In this document: piece by piece, positions 34,652 through 42,954 of the stretch
How the letters are laid out: each line of letters begins with the position of its first letter
Position numbering within the stretch: the first letter of the stretch is position 1
NCBI GenBank assembly: GCA_964495805.1
Contig: CAZBWV010000047.1
Location: forward strand, 1 to 51,293
Source of the DNA: JALXCH01 sp964495805
GTDB lineage: Bacteria; Calditrichota; Calditrichia; RBG-13-44-9
Length of the DNA stretch: 51,293 nucleotides
Direction of reading: 5' to 3'
Translations under genes and position numbers: made by a program
Notes under the pieces: generated by a model
What the model was told of the DNA's origin: nothing
Database searches by the model: none
What the model saw: only the letters and a program-made list of their open reading frames with translations

Positions 34652-35323
34652 CTATGCTTCCTCTGCCTTTTTCCTCAGTTCCCGCTGAGCGGCACGGGCT
34701 TTCGCACGCACTTTACGCATGAGTTTTTGGTACACCGCCCGGGTTTTTTCCTCTAACTCCTTCAAATCCCCATTATTTTCGATCACGTAATCCGCCCATT
34801 TCATCTTCTCTTCGATGGGAATTTGTTTATTAATCCGATCAATAATTTCCTTCTCACTCAACTTATCCCGCGCTTTGATGCGTGCAATGCGTTTACTCAT
34901 GCGTGAACTGACCACAATAATAGCATCGAACATGTGCTCCAGATTCAACTCATAAATCAGGGCAGCATCCACTGCGATGATGGGATACTTTCCGCTTTCG
35001 CGGGCCTGTTCAATTAGTTCCACCACCCGGGCAACCATCTGGGGGTGCACAATTCGATTCAGTCGCTGTGTTTTCGCGGCATCGGAAAAAGCTATGCGCG
35101 CCAGCAGTTTACGATTCAACCTTCCATTGCGATAAAAAATGCGACTTCCAAACGCCTTTTTCAGCTCTTTGCGAATTTCCTCATTCCGTTCAATTTCCTG
35201 TTTGGCCACCTGGTCGGCATTAATCACCTTAACTCCCCAGCGCGCCAGGAAATTACATACGGTGGTCTGACCACAGCCCATTCCACCCGTGACGGCTACC
35301 ACTATCGAGTTCTTGTATTCCAT
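34652..35323 (-). CDS. coaE: Dephospho-CoA kinase CoaE, P-loop lysine replaced by glutamine
   Basis: CoaE phosphorylates dephospho-CoA at the 3' hydroxyl, the last step of CoA synthesis. The 223-residue product has the family pattern: VVAVTGGMGCGQTTVCNFL, INADQVAKQEI (catalytic Asp), the RIVHP motif, DAALIYE and the lid arginines (RMSKRIARIKARDKLSEKEI). The P-loop reads GMGCGQTT: the invariant GKS/T lysine is Gln (residue 19; codon CAG read on the minus strand). The C-terminus has a basic Ala/Arg/Lys helix of about 25 residues. It starts 12 nt after the protease gene. Assignment is firm from the rest of the sequence; activity without the lysine is uncertain. Confidence 0.88.
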   Translation of the reverse strand: MEYKNSIVVAVTGGMGCGQTTVCNFLARWGVKVINADQVAKQEIERNEEIRKELKKAFGSRIFYRNGRLNRKLLARIAFSDAAKTQRLNRIVHPQMVARVVELIEQARESGKYPIIAVDAALIYELNLEHMFDAIIVVSSRMSKRIARIKARDKLSEKEIIDRINKQIPIEEKMKWADYVIENNGDLKELEEKTRAVYQKLMRKVRAKARAAQRELRKKAEEA

Positions 35324-35335
35324 TGAACCACTTCC

Positions 35336-38300
35336 CTATTTCAAAATGACAAATTTACCGGTTTTCTTTTCTCCCTGAAATCTGGCGATGTAAATATATA
35401 CGCCGCTGTTCACTTTCCTGCCCTGCTGGTTACACAGATTCCACGCCACTCCTCCATTGCTATCCTCTTCTCGAAGCTGCTGCACCAGCTGACCGGAGGC
35501 AGAGTAAATAAAAATTTCGCACCCAACCGGTACATTTCCAAATGTAATTTCATTTTGTCCGTACTCCGGTTTGAACGGATTGGGGAAAACCAGCAATTTG
35601 CTCAAATCGTTTACCGGTTCGCGAAGTACCAATCGGTCACCCACTCCCGTTTGAATGGGGATTCCCTGCGCATCCAGCACGTTTCGCACGGTGATGTAGT
35701 AATCCACTCCCAGAGACCCCATTCGATTACGGCCGGTAAGTGTTAGCCATACCTGAGCAGGACGGACACTATCCTGACGAGCGGCAACCACCCGGTCATC
35801 CGGTTCCAGAAGATAGTTTTCCGGATTTTCCACAGACGATTTATCCATCGCCCGGTCAAATTCCAGAAGGATTTGCTTACGGTTAATGACCCGGGCCTGT
35901 TTCAAATAAGGCGGATTCTCCGGCCAGTTAATCAACAAAGGAACCAATAACGTGTCCCGAAAAAGTGGAATGCCCTGACTGCTGGTTAAATGAGCCACAT
36001 ATAAGATGTGACGTCCCTTTTGCATGGGTGTCGGAAAGGAAAGCAGCATCTGCGCAGCGCTTTTCCCGCGCACCACGCTGGTGGGAATCATCCCCTCCGG
36101 CATCAGATAGAAATGGTTAACCCGAAATGACTGCTGGTGAAGCGGACCAGAAAACTCAAGTATTAATTGATTGGAACCCGCTACCGAGCTCCCAATCAGT
36201 GCTGGAGGCGGAATGCACTGCACAGTAAGAGGCATGGTAGGCAAACTGAGCGAATCGGTAAAGGAGGTGTCCACCGCCTGGACGGTATAGCGGTAAGTGG
36301 CACCGGCAGTGACGGTGGAATCGGTCCACGGGGGTTGAACCACCGAAAACTGAACGGCAAAGCCACCGTTGTCCCCCTGCCGATTCACCAGATAGGCCCG
36401 GGCACCCGATACAGGTTGCCAGGTTAACACGACCCGGTTGGTATCCGCATCTAAAATGCGGAATTCTCCGGGGGTAGCCGGTCGCTGACCGCTGCTTTCT
36501 AACTGCCACACCATTAATGTGGAATCGCCAACCAGGAGGAATTCCCCGGAATCAATTTTAGGAACCGATACACTGTTCACCCCGCGGAAATATCCGTCAA
36601 TTCGCCATTCTCCCTGTTCGTACTGAATGTAATACCCATTGGGATAGGGCGTAAAAAAGATTTCATCCCGCCCATCACCATCATAATCCGAAACAGTAAG
36701 ACCGTTAAATACTCCTTTTTCATCATGCAGACCATGGAAGTATGCCTGATAGATCACATTCAACGAATCATCCGGCAGCCAATTCAGAATGGTCAGGTAC
36801 CAGAATTGGTCCAGCACGGAGGATTCTCCCACATAATCCGCCTGATGTTTGGTTGCCACCACCACTTCCAGGTTGCCATCCCCATCCAGATCGCCCCAGG
36901 CCAGCTGATGGGTAGCATCCACCCCGGGAAGCCGCTTATGAGAAACCAGGGTAAACTGGTCATTTCCATCAATCCGATACACCAGCACATCTCCATCATA
37001 ATCGCCCACCACAATTCGCATGATATGATCAAATATCGGAAAGCCCACCAGTGCGTGGGGGACTCCATAGCTATTTTCCCCGGAAGTTGGGTTTTCCAGC
37101 GTTTGCAAGGGGGCCACTTCAAAGGTAGCGCTGTTCATTAGCAGGTAAATCTGCCAGTTCCCCTGATGTAAAGCCAAAATATGCGGATGGGAATATCCTG
37201 CTACGTAGAAGACCCGTCCTACCCAGAAATCCTGTTCGGACACTTGCGTTGGCGGAGTACTAAATTGAGGTAGAGAGCTGCCAGGGAACAGATAGGAGGT
37301 TGGGCCATACCCGGCAAACAGTTCCGGAATCTGGTCGCCATCCACATCGGAAATATCCCTGGGAAAAGCGGGAATAGAAGCCGCATGGTGGGTGAGTGTG
37401 CCATTGCTAAACGAAACCGTACTTAGCCTTGCTTCCGGTGCATCCGGCCAGGCAGCGTAAGCCACCAGCTCAACGGCACCATTCTGATCAAAATCGCTTC
37501 CCCGGTCCAGAAAATAACCAAATCCCGGTTGCTCCAGAACCATCCGGAACGGAACGCTGAGAGGCAAATGTCCGGTCAAGTCTAACTGATAATACTGGCC
37601 GTGGTTGTCCTCCCGGGAAGTAAGTCCGGAAGCATTTCGAAACTCCAGATAGTATTCAATCTGTCCGGAAACATCTTCCGGTGTAATCAAGAAGGTATGG
37701 CGACGGGCAAAATAGGCTGAACTGAGTAAAGAAGAAAATTCCGATTCACCCACCTGACGATACATAAAATAGGCCATGGTCCGATCGTCCGTTTCCAGGC
37801 GAATTAAATAACCGGACTGGTCTTCCACGACGATGGGCAATACTTCCTGACTAACCAGTGTGGGAGCGGTGCGATCCACCTCCACCACAGTATTATGAAC
37901 CACTTCGCTGCCATCCCAGTTGGTTACCTTTAGTTGCAACACATAAGTCGTATCCGGTAACGCTGCGATATTCCAGGTTCCCAGGTTGCCCTGGTACACC
38001 TGCTGCGAAACTGAAGTGATGGGTTGAAAATCCAGAGGTAGCTCCCCCGTGGCAAAAGAAAGCGAATACTCCTTTAGCTGGCTGGATAAGGCGGTACCCT
38101 GCACCTGGACGGTATCGTTGCGCAGACCGGTTAGCGTGGCGGGGTGTTGCAAGTTTACCTGTGCATTTAACGGACTGGTAACGGCAGCATACACATCCAA
38201 CACACCATGTCCGTAATAGGGATCCCATCCAAAATAATGGAAGTCCCGACAACTGGCCAGCAGACGGGAGCGTACCGTGGCAGCCGAAGCGTCGGGTTCC

Positions 38301-39577
38301 CGGGACCAGATAAGGGCCAGAGCCCCGCTAACCATAGGAGCCGAAAAGGAAGTGCCGCTTACTCTGGCATACTCATCTCCTACCCGGGTAGAGTAAAGAT
38401 TGGCGCCCGGTGCGGTTAAATCCACTTTGGCGCCATAACTGGAAAACCCGGCCAGATTATTCAGGCTATCGGTAGCACCTACCGATATGGTATTATCGTA
38501 AGCAGCTGGAAATTGAAGCTGAAAGTTCCCGGCATTCCCTGCCGATGCGACAAACAGCACTCCGCGGGAAGTGCCATAATCCACGGCATCCTTAATCAGA
38601 TGCGAGTAAGCCACATCCCCAAAGCTCATATTTACAATCCGACAACCGTTATCCACTGCGTACAGGATGGCTTCGGCGATATCGTCCTCTTCCAGAAAAC
38701 CGGCTGCTGTTCCCGCCCGCAAAATCATAAAACGAGAACCTGGCGCAACTCCGGCAATGCCCTTCCCGTTATTGGCACGGGCCGCAATAATTCCCGCCAC
38801 AGAAGTTCCGTGTCCGCCGGGATATTCATCCATGGGATCATTGTCCGGATCACGATAATCCCCATTGTCCGGAAAGTTGGGAGCATCGGTGAAATCCCAT
38901 CCGATTACATCATCCACATAACCATTTCCGTCATCATCCACACCGTTCAGGTCGGCTGCATCCAGCAACCCGTTTCCGTTCAGGTCTTCCGCACTGTTCA
39001 CCCAGTACTGCCCCTGCAAATCCTCATGCCAATAATCCACACCGGTGTCAATCACCCCTACAATGATGTTCGGATTGCCCTGCTGAATCTCCCACGCACG
39101 GGTTACTCCGGTAAGGGAAAGTGCCCACTGGTGAGAAAACAGAGAGTCGTTGGTAGAGGTTCCATGAAGATGGTACACATGATTGGGTTCCGCCCAGACC
39201 ACTCCGGGATGCCTGTTCAGTTCGCGCAATACTTTTTCCCCATTCGTTCCGGGAGTGGGAATAATTTTAAATATCCCTGCAAAGGGGTGATTTTTAGTGG
39301 AATGAGCCACAAATGGTTCGATGTGAAAAGGGCGCAGTTGCCGCAACAAACGGTTCAGTTGGGAGTCCCGGGTGCGGATTTCAGTTTGGGAAAATATTTG
39401 AGGTTGTACTTCGGGACGAAACTTCACCAGAATCTCCGGTGCATTGCGGGATTGGGCAAAGCCAAATAGGACCAAAAGTACCGCAATTGCAACCGCGCCC
39501 GTTAGCCGGAAGCTACTTTTTTCCTTAATAAAAGAGGGCGCCCGGCGCCCCCATGTAACACTTCCAAACACAACCAT
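35336..39577 (-). CDS. Large secreted subtilisin-like protease with FG-GAP, Fn3 and C-terminal sorting-type domain
   Basis: This 1413-residue exported S8 peptidase has a long n-region and hydrophobic signal (about 27-42), a propeptide (about 45-140) and a catalytic domain with Asp177 (VIDTGVD), His256 (GGHGTSVAG), oxyanion Asn348 (SAGNAG) and Ser410 (SGTSFSAPM). A calcium-type loop DLNGNGLLDAADLNGVDDDG is inserted after the Asp. Then come Ig/Fn3-like modules, FG-GAP/VCBS-type repeats (DLDGDGNLEVV, DYDGDGRDEIF, DVDGDQIPELF), a fibronectin III domain (VVLTWQPVSGARAYLV) and a C-terminal module VFPNPFKP...SGQLVQQL...SGVYIYIARF, as in type IX secretion sorting or FlgD-like ends. Probably a surface or extracellular protease for protein feeding. 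The ATG or the GTG two codons later starts the gene; a terminator-like hairpin lies inside codons 9-17. Confidence 0.92.
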   Translation of the reverse strand: MVVFGSVTWGRRAPSFIKEKSSFRLTGAVAIAVLLVLFGFAQSRNAPEILVKFRPEVQPQIFSQTEIRTRDSQLNRLLRQLRPFHIEPFVAHSTKNHPFAGIFKIIPTPGTNGEKVLRELNRHPGVVWAEPNHVYHLHGTSTNDSLFSHQWALSLTGVTRAWEIQQGNPNIIVGVIDTGVDYWHEDLQGQYWVNSAEDLNGNGLLDAADLNGVDDDGNGYVDDVIGWDFTDAPNFPDNGDYRDPDNDPMDEYPGGHGTSVAGIIAARANNGKGIAGVAPGSRFMILRAGTAAGFLEEDDIAEAILYAVDNGCRIVNMSFGDVAYSHLIKDAVDYGTSRGVLFVASAGNAGNFQLQFPAAYDNTISVGATDSLNNLAGFSSYGAKVDLTAPGANLYSTRVGDEYARVSGTSFSAPMVSGALALIWSREPDASAATVRSRLLASCRDFHYFGWDPYYGHGVLDVYAAVTSPLNAQVNLQHPATLTGLRNDTVQVQGTALSSQLKEYSLSFATGELPLDFQPITSVSQQVYQGNLGTWNIAALPDTTYVLQLKVTNWDGSEVVHNTVVEVDRTAPTLVSQEVLPIVVEDQSGYLIRLETDDRTMAYFMYRQVGESEFSSLLSSAYFARRHTFLITPEDVSGQIEYYLEFRNASGLTSREDNHGQYYQLDLTGHLPLSVPFRMVLEQPGFGYFLDRGSDFDQNGAVELVAYAAWPDAPEARLSTVSFSNGTLTHHAASIPAFPRDISDVDGDQIPELFAGYGPTSYLFPGSSLPQFSTPPTQVSEQDFWVGRVFYVAGYSHPHILALHQGNWQIYLLMNSATFEVAPLQTLENPTSGENSYGVPHALVGFPIFDHIMRIVVGDYDGDVLVYRIDGNDQFTLVSHKRLPGVDATHQLAWGDLDGDGNLEVVVATKHQADYVGESSVLDQFWYLTILNWLPDDSLNVIYQAYFHGLHDEKGVFNGLTVSDYDGDGRDEIFFTPYPNGYYIQYEQGEWRIDGYFRGVNSVSVPKIDSGEFLLVGDSTLMVWQLESSGQRPATPGEFRILDADTNRVVLTWQPVSGARAYLVNRQGDNGGFAVQFSVVQPPWTDSTVTAGATYRYTVQAVDTSFTDSLSLPTMPLTVQCIPPPALIGSSVAGSNQLILEFSGPLHQQSFRVNHFYLMPEGMIPTSVVRGKSAAQMLLSFPTPMQKGRHILYVAHLTSSQGIPLFRDTLLVPLLINWPENPPYLKQARVINRKQILLEFDRAMDKSSVENPENYLLEPDDRVVAARQDSVRPAQVWLTLTGRNRMGSLGVDYYITVRNVLDAQGIPIQTGVGDRLVLREPVNDLSKLLVFPNPFKPEYGQNEITFGNVPVGCEIFIYSASGQLVQQLREEDSNGGVAWNLCNQQGRKVNSGVYIYIARFQGEKKTGKFVILK
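39527..39552 (-). terminator. GC-rich hairpin with T-tract inside the protease gene start
   Basis: On the minus strand GGGCGC and GCGCCC enclose the 3-nt loop CGG, extended by a G-U and a G-C pair, and followed by TTTTATT. It resembles an intrinsic terminator for the TPR gene (stop 77-102 nt upstream) but sits within codons 9-17 of the protease frame. No ATG or GTG start exists between it and the signal peptide, so it may act as an attenuator. Confidence 0.45.
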
Positions 39578-39628
39578 CCCCTTTAAAGAATTCCGGAGCT
39601 TTTACTCCGTCAGATTGAATCACAAAAA

Positions 39629-40996
39629 CTAATCTTCTTTATCCAGAGAATTCTTTTTCTCGATAATCTGTTGTAAATCTTCAATTTTCCGTTTGAAGCG
39701 GGAATTGTTAGGTTCTTTTTCTAACAATTTACGAAACACTTCAATCGCCTCTTCGAATCGTCCCTGAGCGATGTAGATTTCCCCCAGCGTAGGGGATAAC
39801 AACGGAGGTTTACCGATGTGAGTGGTTTCATCCTTCTGTGGTTGCGGGGTCACCGAAGGTTCACTTTTTTCCTGTGCGGAGGGTTTTTCTTCCTCCGATT
39901 CGGTAGTAGGCTCTTCCGTTGTGCTTTCTGGTTCTTCTTCAGGGAATTGAAACAGTTCTTTCTTTAACAATTCATCTTCTGTGATCACTTCTTTGTCCGG
40001 TTCCTGGGGAGGTTCCTCCGCAGTCGGTTTCTCTTCCTCTTGCTCCCCTTCGGAAATAATGTCCGCTACCACCGCGCTAAAATCGATGGGTTCCTCTTCC
40101 TCACCTTCGCTGGGTTCGCCCTCTTCGCCGAGTTTTTCTTCAACAAATTCTTCCGGAAACTCCAGCTCTTCTTCCGACGTTTCTTCCCCGACTTCTTCTG
40201 ACTTTTCACCCGGTAGCACTTCTTCTTCACCGCTTTCCGGTGTTTCGGAAATTTCGCTTCCTTCTTCAAACTCGCGGAACAGTTCATCCATCTCTTTCTT
40301 TAATTCTGCTTCTTCCGGAGAAACTTCCTCTGCTGCCTGCAACGGTTCCGCTTGTTCTTGCTTTTCTGCCGGTTGTTCTTCTTCCTGTTCCACCGTCTCC
40401 GTTTGTTTTTCCGGAGATTCTTCCAGATCAAACAACGTTTCTCGCAGCACCTCATCCAGGTCCAGCTCTGCCGCTTCTTTTTCTTCCGGTTCAAACAACT
40501 CGTCGAAGGGATTTTCCTCTTCCACCGACTCTTCCAGTGCAGCTTCGGCTTCACCTTCCTCTGAGAGAATTTCGCCCATCCCACCAATCATCCGCGCCAC
40601 ATCGCGCTCATAGAATTTCTCCGCTGCTTCGGTACTGAACGGATCCACCAGATAGTAGTTCAGATAATTCTCCTGAGTTAACGCAGCCAAATTCAGCTTT
40701 TCGTGGATATCGGCTAAAATTTTCCAGCCCTGGGGATTCATGGGTTCATAGGCCAACGCCATTTCAAGCTCGGACTTGGCGCGGGTGTAATTTTTAAGAT
40801 AATAGTGAGCCAGTGCATATATGTAGTGACCGAATGCGTAATGGGGAAATTTTTCCAATCCCTTTTCGCAAATTTCAATAGCCCGGTCAAAATCCCCGGT
40901 CTCCACATATCGCGAGGCCAGATAGGCGAAGATGAGTGAGTCAGGTTTCTCCTGATATGTTTTTTCCAGATTTTCTACCGATAAAAAGTCTGCCAT
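39629..40996 (-). CDS. TPR protein with long Glu-rich central region
   Basis: The 455-residue protein has N-terminal tetratricopeptide repeats (about 1-135; for example AYLASRYVETGDFDRAIEICEKGLEKFP, read in parts), then about 240 residues dominated by Glu, Pro and Ser (EEEEPIDFSAVV is one of the few non-charged islands), and a C-terminal TPR unit (LGEIYIAQGRFEEAIEVFRKLL, about 400-435). It has no signal peptide, so it is probably cytoplasmic or attached to the inner membrane through a partner. Acidic linkers of this kind join interaction domains in gliding/polarity and envelope proteins, but I do not recognise a named family. It lies 44 nt after lptE in the same direction. Confidence 0.75.
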   Translation of the reverse strand: MADFLSVENLEKTYQEKPDSLIFAYLASRYVETGDFDRAIEICEKGLEKFPHYAFGHYIYALAHYYLKNYTRAKSELEMALAYEPMNPQGWKILADIHEKLNLAALTQENYLNYYLVDPFSTEAAEKFYERDVARMIGGMGEILSEEGEAEAALEESVEEENPFDELFEPEEKEAAELDLDEVLRETLFDLEESPEKQTETVEQEEEQPAEKQEQAEPLQAAEEVSPEEAELKKEMDELFREFEEGSEISETPESGEEEVLPGEKSEEVGEETSEEELEFPEEFVEEKLGEEGEPSEGEEEEPIDFSAVVADIISEGEQEEEKPTAEEPPQEPDKEVITEDELLKKELFQFPEEEPESTTEEPTTESEEEKPSAQEKSEPSVTPQPQKDETTHIGKPPLLSPTLGEIYIAQGRFEEAIEVFRKLLEKEPNNSRFKRKIEDLQQIIEKKNSLDKED

Positions 40997-41040
40997 GTTG
41001 TGTTCCTTTCCTTTATCTCGAAAAACAGGCGTTTTCTCAG

Positions 41041-41538
41041 CTACCAGGCAGCAATGGTTTTTGCCACCACATCTTCCACAATTTCGTCAATTGCTACGGA
41101 AACAGCCTGGTCAATTTCTTCACTTAACGCAGAACCGGAAATCACCCCGAACCGGGAAATCCCGCCCTTCCAGAGGGGTTGGTTGGTATGGGTGTTCAGA
41201 CATTCCACCTGAACGGTTACATCCATATGAAACTCCCGGGTGATTTCCTGCTGGGAGAAGCTGACGGCTTTTTTCCTGATCGAAACAATTTTACCGGAAA
41301 GAATTAAATCCGCCCCTTCCGGTTTGTTGAGCACGTGCAACACATTGTTGCTAATGAAAGCGTTGGTCAACTTCTCCATAAACAGCTCACGTGCTCCAGG
41401 ATAGTTAGAGTTATCCTGAAAATCTTCGATATAGATCGTTTTAATATACGAAGGTAACGCCCCCTTAAAAGAATAACGCACGCAGGACAAAAAAACAAGT
41501 AAAATTATCGCAAAGATGTATTTTTTATTGAATCCCAT
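41041..41538 (-). CDS. lptE: LptE-like LPS-assembly lipoprotein
   Basis: LptE plugs the LptD barrel in the outer membrane and helps insert LPS. The 165-residue product has a lipoprotein signal (IFAIILLVFLSC, lipobox Cys19), then the typical start VRYSFKGALPSYIKTIYIEDFQDNS and the LTNAFISNNVLHVL / ADLILSGKIVSI beta-alpha pattern of the Bacteroidetes/Chlorobi-type LptE. It lacks recognisable enzymatic motifs. Its start overlaps the end of the sigma-54 activator gene by 14 nt, so the two are co-expressed. LptD is not in the window. The call rests on N-terminal pattern, size and lipobox. Confidence 0.75.
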   Translation of the reverse strand: MGFNKKYIFAIILLVFLSCVRYSFKGALPSYIKTIYIEDFQDNSNYPGARELFMEKLTNAFISNNVLHVLNKPEGADLILSGKIVSIRKKAVSFSQQEITREFHMDVTVQVECLNTHTNQPLWKGGISRFGVISGSALSEEIDQAVSVAIDEIVEDVVAKTIAAW

Positions 41539-42667
41539 ATTCCTTCAATTTCCGATACAACGTTCGCTCACTGATCTGCAAAGCATTAGCTGCTTTGCGT
41601 TTGTTGCCGTGGAATTTTAGCAACGCTTTACGAATCATCTGCTTTTCCATTTCTTCAATGGGAACCACTTCATCGTCCTGGATGTCGATATCTTCAATCT
41701 CCCGTTCCCGCACGGGATGATTCAATCGGTTATTAATGCTTTCCAGCAACTGGCGCATCTCACGGATTTCCACCCCCAGGGAAAGTAACGCTTTGTATAT
41801 TAATTCCCGTTCAGCCTGTTCGGCACTTTTATGCATGGGAATGGGGAGAGCCTGTGGAATTTCTTCCACATCTTCGTAATGTTTCAGATGTTCCCGTACC
41901 ATCTGGCCATCCACCATTTTGCCTGCGGAAAGTACCACAATGGATTCCACAAAATTTTTTAACTCCCGTACATTACCCGGCCAATCGTATTCCATAATCA
42001 CTTTTAGGGCATCTGGTGTAAATCCTTTAAATTCAATGCGATTATTCTGGATGGCCTGCTGAACAAAATGCTCCAGCAGCATGGGGATATCTTCTTTTCG
42101 TTCGCGCAGGGGGGGCACCTCGATCGTGACCGCTTTCAGCCGGTAGTAAAGGTCTTTGCGGAATTTATTTTTTTGAACCATTTCGTTCAAATCCCGGTTG
42201 GTGGCAGCCAACACCCGGACATCCACTTGACGCAGCTCGCCACTACCCACTCGCATAAACTCACCGGTTTCCAGCACCCGCAAAAGCTTAACCTGGGTAT
42301 GGAGAGGCATTTCGCCAATCTCATCCAGAAAAATGGTGCCTCCGTCAGCCAGTTCAAAGTACCCTTTTTTGGTAGCGATGGCACCGGTAAACGCACCGCG
42401 TTCGTGCCCGAACAGTTCACTCTCCAGCAGCCCCTCGGGAATTGCGCCACAATTTACCGAGACCATTGGTTTATCCCGCCGCGGACTGAGCTGATGAATG
42501 GCTTTGGCCACCACTTCTTTACCAACACCGCTCTCACCGGTGATCAGCACCGAAATATTGGTCGGTGCCACCGAAATAATAAGCTCCACAACCTCCCGTA
42601 TCTTCTCCGATTTCCCGATAATATTGAGCTGTTCCTGTATCTTTTTGTACTTGTTAAGTAGAACCAT
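41525..42667 (-). CDS. PspF-like sigma-54 activator without receiver domain
   Basis: The 380-residue protein starts almost directly with the AAA+ domain (about 15-245): Walker A GESGVGKE, GAFTGA intact (ERGAFTGAIATKKG), Walker B GTIFLDEIGE, the R-finger region (FRKDLYYRL). It has a long linker with a helical segment (EQAERELIYKALLSLGVEIREM) and a C-terminal Fis-type helix-turn-helix (GNKRKAANALQISERTLYRKLK). With no receiver or other sensor it has PspF architecture and would be controlled by a partner or by level. The ATG chosen has AGGAGAAGC directly upstream; a longer frame to 42718 is unconserved. It is the first gene of the lptE-TPR-protease-coaE set, divergent from the kinase gene. Confidence 0.9.
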   Translation of the reverse strand: MVLLNKYKKIQEQLNIIGKSEKIREVVELIISVAPTNISVLITGESGVGKEVVAKAIHQLSPRRDKPMVSVNCGAIPEGLLESELFGHERGAFTGAIATKKGYFELADGGTIFLDEIGEMPLHTQVKLLRVLETGEFMRVGSGELRQVDVRVLAATNRDLNEMVQKNKFRKDLYYRLKAVTIEVPPLRERKEDIPMLLEHFVQQAIQNNRIEFKGFTPDALKVIMEYDWPGNVRELKNFVESIVVLSAGKMVDGQMVREHLKHYEDVEEIPQALPIPMHKSAEQAERELIYKALLSLGVEIREMRQLLESINNRLNHPVREREIEDIDIQDDEVVPIEEMEKQMIRKALLKFHGNKRKAANALQISERTLYRKLKEYGIQ

Positions 42668-42746
42668 CGCTTCTCCTGAATTCCCGGTTAAAATAGTTGC
42701 AGAATCCAATAAAATCAAGTGGTTATTGGATAAACTGAGACAACCT

Positions 42747-42767
42747 CATTTCCTATTTATGGAAATG
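42747..42767. promoter_or_regulatory. Candidate activator site (CATTTCC-N7-GGAAATG)
   Basis: A perfect 7-bp inverted repeat with 7-nt centre lies between the divergent activator and kinase genes. Its centre is about 111 nt upstream of the -24 element of the kinase promoter, a normal enhancer distance for sigma-54 activators. TTCC/GGAA pairs recur upstream of the other sigma-54 promoter. Confidence 0.45.
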
Positions 42768-42866
42768 GAAGCAGTGAGTTCCCTGTTTTTTCAATTTTTT
42801 TCTTACTCAATTTTCCCGGGTGGACATCTCGCCGCTGAAGCACCTTCCCAAATGTCCATTGCATTA

Positions 42867-42882
42867 TGGAATATGTTTTGCT
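42867..42882 (+). promoter_or_regulatory. Sigma-54 promoter upstream of the histidine kinase gene
   Basis: TGGAAT-N5-TTTGCT: GG at 42868-42869 and GC at 42880-42881 with exactly 10 nt between, TTT before GC. One mismatch from TGGCA at -24 (A for C). It lies 73 nt before the kinase ATG. Confidence 0.65.
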
Positions 42883-42954
42883 ATTATTTGATAGAATGAA
42901 ACCGGGGCACCGGTATGAGAATCAATTAGAAGTAACCAATACAGCGACATTTAT

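Noticed and set aside
39981..40613. Plus-strand Ser-rich open frame of 210 codons
   Set aside because: It is the complement of the Glu-rich part of the TPR gene; GAA/GAG codons read as TTC, CTC or TCT/TCC on the other strand.
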